From assembly GCA_016206365.1 (NCBI GenBank), contig JACQRR010000055.1:1-5980 (forward strand): DNA of 5,980 bases. Direction: 5' to 3'. Made by a program: the position numbers and the translations under genes. This DNA comes from Candidatus Roizmanbacteria bacterium. GTDB lineage: Bacteria > Patescibacteriota > Microgenomatia > UBA1406 > GWC2-37-13. The notes under the pieces were generated by a model. The model was not told the origin of the DNA and did no database searches. It worked only from the letters and a program-made list of their open reading frames with translations. Below are positions 1 to 5,132 of this stretch, piece by piece. Within the stretch, counting starts at the first letter, position 1. Every line of letters starts with the position of its first letter.

Positions 1-199
1 CTTCAGCTTCCCTTTTCATCACTAATTGTAAAGATGGATATTCTTCAAAATAAATTAACTTTACCGGTTTTTTTGCTCTTAGGTATTTTGCTCCTCTTTG
101 ACTTTTTGAATTATGCTCTTTAATTCTTTTTTCTAAATTATTTGTCTGCCCAGAATAAAGTGAGTTATCAGAACATCGAACCATATAAAAATAATGCAT
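1..199 (-). CDS. GIY-YIG domain nuclease, UPF0213-like (cut by window edge)
   Basis: The 66 visible residues form the N-terminal part of a small GIY-YIG endonuclease-fold protein of the UPF0213/YhbQ type; the C-terminus lies beyond the left edge. The start MHYFYMVRCSDNSLYSGQTN matches the family pattern: Tyr5 stands at the GIY position, Tyr15-Ser-Gly at the YIG position, then Arg25, His29-Asn30, and a late Glu64 in KREAE that fits the metal-binding Glu. The ATG at 199-197 is chosen because TAAGGT lies 4 to 9 nt upstream, one of the few Shine-Dalgarno-like sites in the window. Family members are predicted DNA-cleaving or DNA-repair proteins, and most are uncharacterised. The gene starts 34 bp after the YHS gene on the same strand with no visible terminator, so read-through from the metal genes is possible, although a functional link is unlikely. 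Confidence 0.85.
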   Translation of the reverse strand, partial: MHYFYMVRCSDNSLYSGQTNNLEKRIKEHNSKSQRGAKYLRAKKPVKLIYFEEYPSLQLVMKREAE

Positions 200-233
200 T
201 TTTACCTTAGGAGTAAATTAAAATACTTTGTTG

Positions 234-419
234 TTATTTAGTTTTAATAATCCAATGGTCGGGGTAAGCAATAAACATTTCTTTGTCTCCGTCCGAACAG
301 AAATAGTAAACAATTCCTTTATAGAGCCATTGAGCTTTCATCTGGTTTTTTGACTTGATCATTCCGCAAACCGGATCTTTAACCATTGCTTCGTCTTTAT
401 TTTCTGTTAGTTCTTCCAT
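234..419 (-). CDS. Small stand-alone YHS domain protein, probable metal-binding partner of CopB
   Basis: This 61-residue protein is essentially one YHS domain. It contains DPVCGM at 15-20, the aromatic run LYKGIVYYFCS with Cys41, and the closing pattern FIAYPDHWI. YHS domains occur fused to, or next to, copper and other heavy-metal P-type ATPases, and their conserved Cys residues are thought to bind metal. Here the gene follows the ATPase after 15 nt, so it is almost certainly in the same transcript and probably translationally coupled, since no clear ribosome site precedes either possible start. The first Met (417-419) gives an acidic 11-residue leader; Met12, just before VKDPVCGM, is an equally reasonable start and gives a 50-residue protein. 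It has no signal peptide or membrane helix, so it should be cytoplasmic. A metal-delivery or buffering role is inferred. Confidence 0.85.
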   Translation of the reverse strand: MEELTENKDEAMVKDPVCGMIKSKNQMKAQWLYKGIVYYFCSDGDKEMFIAYPDHWIIKTK

Positions 420-434
420 CGATGAAAATTAAAA

Positions 435-2684
435 TTAAGATAATTTGGTTCTCCGCAAAAGTAACGCATTAAAAACTACGATTACCGATGATGCGCTCAT
501 TAGGAGTGCTGCCCATTCCGGTCGAAGTAATATTCCAAATGAAGGGTATAAAACTCCTGCGGCTGTCGGAATGGCAAAGACATTATAACCTGTTGCCCAG
601 ATCAGATTCTGCACCATTTTTTTGTTGGTTTCTTGGCTTAATTTAATCGCCTTAACTACATCCAAGGGGTCATTTTTCATCAACACTATGTCTGCCGACT
701 CAACTGCAACATCAGTTCCTGCGCCGATGGCAATTCCCACATGCGCTTGAGTAAGAGAAGGAGCATCGTTGACACCATCGCCGACCATGGCAACCACATT
801 ACCTTTATTTTGCAGTTCTTTTATCTTGTTTACTTTATCTTCCGGTAAAACTTCCGCAAAAACAGTGTCGATGTTGAGTTCTTTTCCAACGACTTCAGCT
901 ACCTCTTTAGTGTCACCTGTCAGCATCGCGGTTTTGATTCCCATTTCATGCAGCTTATTTATAGCTTGTCTTGATTCCTCCCTGACGATATCAGCCAGAA
1001 GAATTACACCCTCAAGCCTTTTATCAATGACAACGTATACTGGAGTTTTACCTTTAACTCTGATTAAACCCAAGTTCCTCAAAGACTCCTCAAGATTCAG
1101 TTCTTTCAATAACTTCCTGTTGCCGACTGTAATTTTTTGCTTATTCACAATGCCGGAAGCACCCTTTCCCGGATAAGATTTGAATCCTTCTACATCTGGA
1201 ATGTCTAAATTATCTTTTTTTGTCTTATTGACGATGCCTTGAGCAATTGAATGCTGGGAATGTGCCTCAACTGCCGCAGTTAATTCTAATAATTTATCAA
1301 TTTTCAATTTAGAACTTTTAACTTGAATGACGTCAGTGACCCCGAACTCACCTTTAGTCAGAGTTCCGGTCTTATCGAAGACTACATAGCTGATTTTTCT
1401 TGCGATTTCCAAGCCTTTCATGTCTTTTATTAAGACTCCGTTTTTCGCTCCTAAAGTTGAGGTAATGGTCGTAACTGTAGGAATTGCAAGCCCAAGGGCA
1501 TGTGGACAAGCAATGACAATTGCGGCAACTGCAATTGTTGCGGCAAAGACTGCGCCCATTGGGATGACATATATCCAGAACATAAATGATGCAAAACCCG
1601 CAATAACAGCAACATAAAATAGTATTCCAGCTGCGCGGTCTGCCAGATGCTGAACGTTGGGTTTGCTGGCTTGGGCTTCACGGATTAACTTCATAATTTG
1701 TGAGATGGCAGTATCCGCTCCGGTTTTGCTCACTTTAATTGTCAGCGATCCGTCTTGGTTCAAAGTTCCACCGATGACTTTATCACCTTTTTTCTTATCA
1801 ATAGGTCGAGATTCACCTGTAATCATTGACTCATTTATTGAGCTTTCACCACTTATTACTATTCCGTCAACAGGCATTTTCTCTCCCGGCTTAACCAGAA
1901 CCAATTCGCCAACCTGTAAAACATTTGTCTCAACATCTTCAGTATTTCCACCTTTTTTAAGAAGATGGGCTGAAAGCGGGATAAGCTTGGCGAGTTCCGC
2001 GAGGGCTCCAGTTGCCCCCCTGACAGCCCGCATCTCAAGCCAGTGACCTAAGAGAAAAACGGAAATAAGAGTAGCGATCTCCCAGTAAAGTGATTCGCCA
2101 GGGAAAAGGAAGGTTGCAGCAATTGAGAAGGTAAAACCTGCTGTAATTGCGAATGCAACAAGCGTCATCATCGCCGGATTCCTGGCGCTGAGTTCACCTT
2201 TGGTTGCTTTAAAAAAAGGTAAACCGCCGACGAAAAAAATAAAGGTACCAATTAAGAAAAGGACAAAATCTCGGCCTGGGAAGCTTAACTCATAGCCGAA
2301 CCACATCTGGATACTTGGAGACAAAAGCATGGTCAAAAATACTAAAGGTAAGGTTGCAAAAAAACGCTTCTTAAAATCATATTCCATCGAAGCGTGACCT
2401 GGATGGCCTTCATGTCCCTCGATATACATCGGAACAAGATCCATACCACACTTGGGACACTTACCAGGTTTGTCCTGGATTATCTCTGGGTCCATCGGGC
2501 AGGTATAAAGACTGGAACCGCTTTTATGGTCTTTATTAACTTGCGAAGCGGAATGATTTTTGGAGTATGAATTATGAAACTCGGCATTTTTGCCTTTTTC
2601 GATAAGTTTCATTCCGCATTTTGGACATACTCCGGGCATTTCCCGTTGTACATCAGGATGCATCGGACAGGTAAAGATTTTCAT
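435..2684 (-). CDS. copB: Copper-translocating P1B-type ATPase, CopB-like (CPH type), with two N-terminal heavy-metal-binding motifs
   Basis: This 749-residue inner-membrane metal pump couples ATP hydrolysis to metal export. The N-terminus has two copies of a zinc-ribbon-like metal-binding motif, TCPMHP...CPKCGMKL at 5-27 and TCPMDP...CPKCGMDL at 61-83, then a His-rich HEGHPGH at 91-97. Eight membrane helices are placed roughly at 108-127, 139-157, 170-190, 198-217, 353-374, 378-402, 693-716 and 722-743. The actuator TGES is at 289-292, the helix-6 metal motif CPH at 393-395, the phosphorylated Asp437 in DKTGTLT, and the hinge GDGVNDAP at 635-642. Helix 7 has Tyr700-Asn701 and helix 8 has MSASS at 729-733. 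CPH rather than CPC marks the CopB (P1B-3) group, known to handle Cu(I), Cu(II) or Ag(I). Oddity: the usual His-Pro of the nucleotide domain reads His478-Ser479. The length is normal and the frame intact. The ATG at 2684 has no evident Shine-Dalgarno site. Confidence 0.96.
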   Translation of the reverse strand: MKIFTCPMHPDVQREMPGVCPKCGMKLIEKGKNAEFHNSYSKNHSASQVNKDHKSGSSLYTCPMDPEIIQDKPGKCPKCGMDLVPMYIEGHEGHPGHASMEYDFKKRFFATLPLVFLTMLLSPSIQMWFGYELSFPGRDFVLFLIGTFIFFVGGLPFFKATKGELSARNPAMMTLVAFAITAGFTFSIAATFLFPGESLYWEIATLISVFLLGHWLEMRAVRGATGALAELAKLIPLSAHLLKKGGNTEDVETNVLQVGELVLVKPGEKMPVDGIVISGESSINESMITGESRPIDKKKGDKVIGGTLNQDGSLTIKVSKTGADTAISQIMKLIREAQASKPNVQHLADRAAGILFYVAVIAGFASFMFWIYVIPMGAVFAATIAVAAIVIACPHALGLAIPTVTTITSTLGAKNGVLIKDMKGLEIARKISYVVFDKTGTLTKGEFGVTDVIQVKSSKLKIDKLLELTAAVEAHSQHSIAQGIVNKTKKDNLDIPDVEGFKSYPGKGASGIVNKQKITVGNRKLLKELNLEESLRNLGLIRVKGKTPVYVVIDKRLEGVILLADIVREESRQAINKLHEMGIKTAMLTGDTKEVAEVVGKELNIDTVFAEVLPEDKVNKIKELQNKGNVVAMVGDGVNDAPSLTQAHVGIAIGAGTDVAVESADIVLMKNDPLDVVKAIKLSQETNKKMVQNLIWATGYNVFAIPTAAGVLYPSFGILLRPEWAALLMSASSVIVVFNALLLRRTKLS

Positions 2685-2711
2685 ATTTTGAATAAAAGTA
2701 TTTATAAGATT

Positions 2712-3194
2712 TTAAAGACGCCATTTGAAACGTCTCTCTTTAACTCCGGCAACATTAAGTATAGTCAACTCCACATATTCAGTTTCACCAAGTACAGAAT
2801 TAAAAGATAAGGTGTCTTTTCGGTGATGTCCGCCGGGACCACTGCCTTCCCAGATAGGCATTGTTAATAAATTCCCTTTATCATCGGAAAGATTACTGAC
2901 TTGGGAAAGGTCAAAATTCAGATCTACCGAGTGGGTTTCAAATATAACTTCAAATTCGGGTTTTTCTCCGACTTTAAGGATTTTAGGTTTGACTATTACT
3001 GTTACATTTCCTCCCTCATTTTCCTGAGATGCAAATTTATCATTTTGTGAATTGTCACTATTTCTCTGGGAAGAATAGTTTTGGTTTGTCTTTTGACTAA
3101 TTTTGTTTGGCGCTAAATTAACAATAATAAATAAAATAACTAGTCCGAGTACTAATAATAATATTTTGTTTGTTTTGGTTATAAGTTGAGAATT
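2712..3194 (-). CDS. Exported membrane-anchored protein with GGHHR motif; start codon irregular
   Basis: This 160-codon open frame has no ATG, GTG or TTG near its beginning. Its translation is clearly a real protein: a Lys-rich start, one hydrophobic helix (residues 11-28, ILLLVLGLVIFLIIVNLA), a Ser/Asn/Gln-rich linker (30-62), then a beta-rich domain (63-160). That domain contains FETHSVDLNFDL at 85-96, SDDKGN at 103-108, IWEGSGPGGHHRKD at 114-127 and a C-terminal FKWRL. It carries no Cys and no lipobox, so it is probably tethered by the helix with the domain outside. I recall similar DTHS...DL...DDkG...WEG...GGHHR domains in proteins of unknown function, but cannot name the family. His88 and His123-His124 are candidate metal ligands. 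The gene sits between the CCAHH membrane protein and CopB, which implies an envelope role in metal handling. Entry into the frame needs a one-base shift from the ATG at 3198-3196, read-through of TGA at 3197-3195 from an ATG at 3212-3210, or an ATA/ATT start. A broken gene or a sequence error cannot be excluded. Confidence 0.72.
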   Translation of the reverse strand, partial: NSQLITKTNKILLLVLGLVILFIIVNLAPNKISQKTNQNYSSQRNSDNSQNDKFASQENEGGNVTVIVKPKILKVGEKPEFEVIFETHSVDLNFDLSQVSNLSDDKGNLLTMPIWEGSGPGGHHRKDTLSFNSVLGETEYVELTILNVAGVKERRFKWRL

Positions 3195-3198
3195 TCAT

Positions 3199-3234
3199 AT
3201 ACCATCTTGCATGCGGCCGTCGCTAAGATGGTAT
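3199..3234. repeat. GC-rich inverted repeat spanning a stop codon and ending beside a start codon
   Basis: The two 10-bp arms are perfect: ATACCATCTT at 3199-3208 and AAGATGGTAT at 3225-3234. Allowing one bulged base (3224), GC at 3209-3210 pairs with GC at 3222-3223, leaving an 11-nt loop. On the transcribed minus strand one arm covers the last codons and the TAG of the CCAHH gene, and the other ends at the base before the ATG at 3198-3196. No U-tract follows directly, so it is a poor intrinsic terminator. It could block ribosome entry to the next gene or mark an mRNA processing site. Confidence 0.7.
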
Positions 3235-3672
3235 GTGTGAATTTTTAATTTTTCTTATAATACGAATCATATAGGTAATACCAAACAAATTCATAAAAAT
3301 ACCCAAGATAATCAAACGTATTTGATAGCGGGTCAAGAATACTGCAGCTCCGGAAAGCCCGATAATAGGTAACACCTCGCTCAGATGGTGAGCACAACAG
3401 GCAATCATCGAAACGGCCGAAGTGCCGGTTGAAGTTGCGGTAACTTTTCCAGAATGTTGTAATCCTTTTGGGTTTTTAACATTGTTTCGTAAATGAACAA
3501 AAAGTCCGATCTGTATGCCAAAGCCTATCGACAGAAGCAACATCCAGTACCAAAGCTCTCTAAACTGAGAAATGGTCGCTGGCCAACTTCCAGATGAAAC
3601 TCCCATCACCACAAAATAAAAAAGAAGAAGTGAAATGCTGCCAATGAATCCGCTGATTATTTCCTTTATCAT
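3223..3672 (-). CDS. Four-helix membrane protein with CCAHH motif, candidate metal transporter or sensor
   Basis: This 149-residue integral membrane protein has about four hydrophobic helices, roughly at 5-25, 42-62, 86-114 and 117-138. The diagnostic segment is MIACCAHHLSEVLPIIGLSG at 89-108: a vicinal Cys92-Cys93 pair, His95-His96, then a Glu and a helix-breaking Pro. It is followed by TRYQ and a last helix of GIFMNLFGITYMIRI type. I recall this ACCAHH...LPxxGLSG signature in uncharacterised membrane proteins beside copper or mercury genes. The paired Cys in a helix recalls MerT and MerC mercury-uptake proteins, but the size and helix pattern do not prove homology. The intramembrane Cys and His residues could bind a soft metal. 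The gene lies downstream of two thiol-redox genes and just before the GGHHR gene. The ATG at 3672 lacks a strong Shine-Dalgarno site. Metal handling is inferred from motif and context only. Confidence 0.82.
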   Translation of the reverse strand: MIKEIISGFIGSISLLLFYFVVMGVSSGSWPATISQFRELWYWMLLLSIGFGIQIGLFVHLRNNVKNPKGLQHSGKVTATSTGTSAVSMIACCAHHLSEVLPIIGLSGAAVFLTRYQIRLIILGIFMNLFGITYMIRIIRKIKNSHIPS

Positions 3673-3690
3673 TCTTTATTGTAACCTATT

Positions 3691-3723
3691 TTAACAACAA
3701 CTGCCTGTTTTTGGATCTTTCAT
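3691..3723 (-). CDS. Possible 10-residue Cys-Cys peptide (MKDPKTGSCC)
   Basis: In the 99-bp gap between the small thioredoxin-fold gene and the CCAHH membrane protein gene there is a complete ten-codon frame on the transcribed strand ending in Ser-Cys-Cys. The adjacent Cys pair echoes MDCC at the start of the anchored thioredoxin-like protein and CC in the membrane protein, and KDP recalls the KDPVCGM opening of the YHS domain. It could be a leader peptide that senses Cys or metal supply, the remnant of a metal-binding gene, or chance. No ribosome site is visible, so support is weak. Confidence 0.25.
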   Translation of the reverse strand: MKDPKTGSCC

Positions 3724-3731
3724 AGTTTTTT

Positions 3732-3752
3732 AAAAAATAATATTTTTATTAT
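3732..3752 (-). terminator. Weak AT-only hairpin with U-tract between thiol and membrane genes
   Basis: On the minus strand ATAATA, loop AAAA and TATTAT are followed by five T. The stem has six A-T pairs only, so it would be weak, and at most would attenuate transcription after the small thioredoxin-fold gene. The same bases overlap a possible -10 box, so the call is uncertain. Confidence 0.2.
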
Positions 3753-3753
3753 A
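3748..3753 (-). promoter_or_regulatory. Possible -10 box (TATAAT) ahead of the CCAHH membrane gene
   Basis: A perfect TATAAT lies on the minus strand in the 99-bp intergenic gap, but no good -35 hexamer lies 16-18 bp upstream (the 17-bp position reads ATTAAA). In such AT-rich DNA it may be chance. If real, it would give the downstream metal genes an internal promoter separate from the thiol-redox pair. Confidence 0.22.
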
Positions 3754-3771
3754 AGAAGTTAATGTTAAGAT

Positions 3772-4026
3772 TTAATGAAAATTTGAAATTTTTTCAAATA
3801 ATTTTTCTTTGTCGAGGCTTCCGACAGAAAAAAGTTCGCCATTTATTATGACTCCGGGATTTGCCATAATTCCGTATTTAACAGCAAGTTCTAGTCCTTT
3901 CAAACACATCACATCATATTCTTCAATCTTAAGATTTGGGTATTTGGCTTTTGCTTCTTTAAGAATTTGTTTTGCCTGAAAGCATTCGCTGCAGCTTTGT
4001 GAAGTTAGAAACTGAATCGTGATCAT
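3772..4026 (-). CDS. Small thioredoxin-fold protein with CSEC active site
   Basis: This 84-residue cytoplasmic protein has the size and layout of a minimal thioredoxin/glutaredoxin-like fold. A first strand ITIQFLT leads into Cys12-Ser-Glu-Cys15 at the start of the first helix, followed by strand LKIEEYDV, the helix ending KYGIM, the loop ANPG with the expected cis-Pro57, strand VIING and a C-terminal helix. There is no signal peptide, and an extra Cys41 lies outside the active site. Proteins of this shape reduce disulfides or carry thiol-bound groups. The ATG overlaps the TGA of the preceding thioredoxin-like gene as ATGA (4023-4026), a classic translational coupling, so the two CxxC proteins are probably made together. 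I infer that it passes reducing equivalents to the anchored partner or to a metal protein; that partner's thioredoxin domain is probably outside the cell, so direct transfer would need a membrane carrier. Confidence 0.85.
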   Translation of the reverse strand: MITIQFLTSQSCSECFQAKQILKEAKAKYPNLKIEEYDVMCLKGLELAVKYGIMANPGVIINGELFSVGSLDKEKLFEKISNFH

Positions 4027-4772
4027 GATTGTGATTGTTTAATGTGCTCAATCAGTCCGCTGGTTGGAGAGTTCATATCAGGAAAATCAACAGATGCATG
4101 TATTTTACCTTCCGGGGTAATATGCACGTATGTATGACCAGGCCGGTCATCGTGCATAGATGAAGGCGTTCCCAATACTTTATAAGCTGTCGCCACCTTT
4201 CGTTCCGCGTCAATCAGAATGGGGGTGACGATTTTTTCCTCTTTCAGGATCGGGTCCCAGGTTTGTTGGTCGTCAACACTTATCGGGATTATGACGGCAT
4301 TGAGATTATCAAAATCGGCCCTATAGCGTTCAAGCCGGGAAACTTCCTGCCAGCAGGGACTGCACATTACGCCTTCGTTAAAAAAGAGTAAAACATCTTT
4401 TCCTTTGTAGTCTGCCAAAGAAATAGTTGAACCAGTGGTTGTTGGTAAGCTAAAATTAGGAGCATCCGTTCCCTTTGCCAGCGGTTCAAATTTTTTAGCT
4501 GGACCAGTTCCTCCTCCGTGATGCGATGCCATATCATCTGCCTGATTGGCAGCGGGATTATTCTGAGCGGAAATTCTCTGGACATTGGCGTTTTCCTTAT
4601 TTTTGTTGCTTACTAAGCTGTAGCCTACGACTATTGTCCCAATAACTAAAGTAGCTAATATATAGGTAAGAAATTTATCAATCGAGAATGTAAATATATA
4701 CTGCCCCGGCTGTTTTTTTGCAGTATCTGCCTCCTGCTTATTATGGTTTTCACCATTCTTGCAACAATCCAT
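4023..4772 (-). CDS. Membrane-anchored thioredoxin/peroxiredoxin-like (AhpC-TSA/TlpA type) protein
   Basis: This 249-residue protein has a short N-terminal tail starting MDCCKNGENH, one membrane helix at about 34-54, a linker with MASHHGGG (81-88), and a redoxin domain from about 98 to 249. The domain opens with GTDAPNFSLP and has LLFFNEGVMCSPC with the CxxC pair Cys137/Cys140, IIPISVDD at 161-168, and VLGTPSSM with the likely cis-Pro at 203. This matches the AhpC-TSA/Redoxin family, which reduces peroxides or exchanges disulfides. I expect the tail inside and the redoxin domain outside the membrane. The Cys3-Cys4 pair and the nearby His could bind metal; this is inferred. It is the first gene of the metal and thiol run. 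The ATG at 4772 has no Shine-Dalgarno site but is preceded by a tandem 8-bp repeat. A role in envelope thiol balance or copper redox stress fits the context. Confidence 0.88.
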   Translation of the reverse strand: MDCCKNGENHNKQEADTAKKQPGQYIFTFSIDKFLTYILATLVIGTIVVGYSLVSNKNKENANVQRISAQNNPAANQADDMASHHGGGTGPAKKFEPLAKGTDAPNFSLPTTTGSTISLADYKGKDVLLFFNEGVMCSPCWQEVSRLERYRADFDNLNAVIIPISVDDQQTWDPILKEEKIVTPILIDAERKVATAYKVLGTPSSMHDDRPGHTYVHITPEGKIHASVDFPDMNSPTSGLIEHIKQSQS

Positions 4773-4788
4773 AGGTTATTAGGTTATT
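4773..4788. repeat. Tandem 8-bp repeat abutting the start codon
   Basis: AGGTTATT occurs twice in a row on the plus strand, which is AATAACCT twice on the coding strand. It ends directly before the ATG at 4772, where a ribosome site would be expected. It may affect translation initiation or be a site of replication slippage. Confidence 0.6.
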
Positions 4789-4792
4789 TATA
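4787..4792 (-). promoter_or_regulatory. Possible -10 box (TATAAA) for the metal and thiol gene run
   Basis: TATAAA, preceded by TTG, lies 14 nt before the ATG of the anchored thioredoxin-like gene and would give a 5' leader of only about 7 nt. The hexamer 17 bp upstream (TAGAAT) is not a good -35, so the promoter is tentative. The alternative is read-through from the toxin-antitoxin genes, since the 65-bp gap shows no convincing terminator. Confidence 0.25.
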
Positions 4793-4837
4793 CAAAAGCA
4801 TATATTAAGATTCTATGAAGAAGCTAGGAAAGAAAAT

Positions 4838-5128
4838 TTATTTATAAATTTTTTTTGATCCCGAATGTTTACCTATATCGAGAAGAATGATCGTCAGAAT
4901 TCGTTCTTCGTCAAAATCCCAGATTATACGAATATCTCCCGTAACCCAACTACTCCATCTTATTCCATAATTTCTTGTGTCTGTTTTATGAGATTTAAGG
5001 GAGGGATAAAAAGGATTTTCTTGTAAGTGTTTTAATACTTTATCTACTTTTTTAATAAGCGTTCTTTCTTTTCTCAAAAGTTTAAGATAGTTTTTCTCGA
5101 AAGGTTCAGTGAAGTTTAGCTTATACAT
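4838..5128 (-). CDS. RelE/ParE-superfamily toxin (type II toxin-antitoxin)
   Basis: This 96-residue protein has the RelE-like layout. A first strand MYKLNFTEPF leads to a pair of Lys-rich helices (about 9-37), the segment NPFYPSLKSHKTDT, then strands RNYGIRW, DIRIIWDFD and ILTIILLDIG, and a terminal GKHSGSKKIY. The DIGKH...Y ending is common in RelE, YafQ and YoeB-type ribosome-dependent mRNA-cleaving toxins; His88, Arg67 and Tyr95 are candidate functional residues. Length is typical. It follows the antitoxin gene after 4 nt, and AAGAAG near the antitoxin stop, 10 nt before the ATG, may serve as its ribosome site. RelE-type RNA cleavage is more likely than ParE-type gyrase inhibition, but the sequence alone does not settle it. 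The gene looks intact. Confidence 0.86.
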   Translation of the reverse strand: MYKLNFTEPFEKNYLKLLRKERTLIKKVDKVLKHLQENPFYPSLKSHKTDTRNYGIRWSSWVTGDIRIIWDFDEERILTIILLDIGKHSGSKKIYK

Positions 5129-5132
5129 TAAA

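Noticed and set aside
769..2046. Long open frames on the plus strand inside the ATPase gene
   Set aside because: They are antisense to a gene with every P1B ATPase motif, and their translations are low-complexity Ser/Thr/Pro-rich with no recognisable domain.
2574..2810. Plus-strand 78-codon frame across the CopB start and the end of the GGHHR gene
   Set aside because: It overlaps two genes on the other strand whose translations are meaningful, and shows no family motif or ribosome site.
3195..3212. TGA as a sense codon (Gly in Gracilibacteria/SR1, or Trp) explaining the in-frame TGA before the GGHHR frame
   Set aside because: The 749-codon ATPase and the other genes contain no in-frame TGA, and TGA terminates the 249-residue redoxin gene in an ATGA overlap. 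Recoding is therefore unlikely genome-wide.
3726..3737. T6A6 perfect palindrome as an operator
   Set aside because: A run of T followed by A is trivially palindromic and expected in an AT-rich spacer.
4367..4585. 72-codon minus-strand frame inside the anchored redoxin gene
   Set aside because: It is an out-of-frame shadow of the CxxC redoxin coding region.
4793..4806. Shared CTTAATAT string upstream of both the redoxin gene and the antitoxin gene as a common operator
   Set aside because: Eight AT-rich bases with different positions relative to the starts are easily met by chance here.
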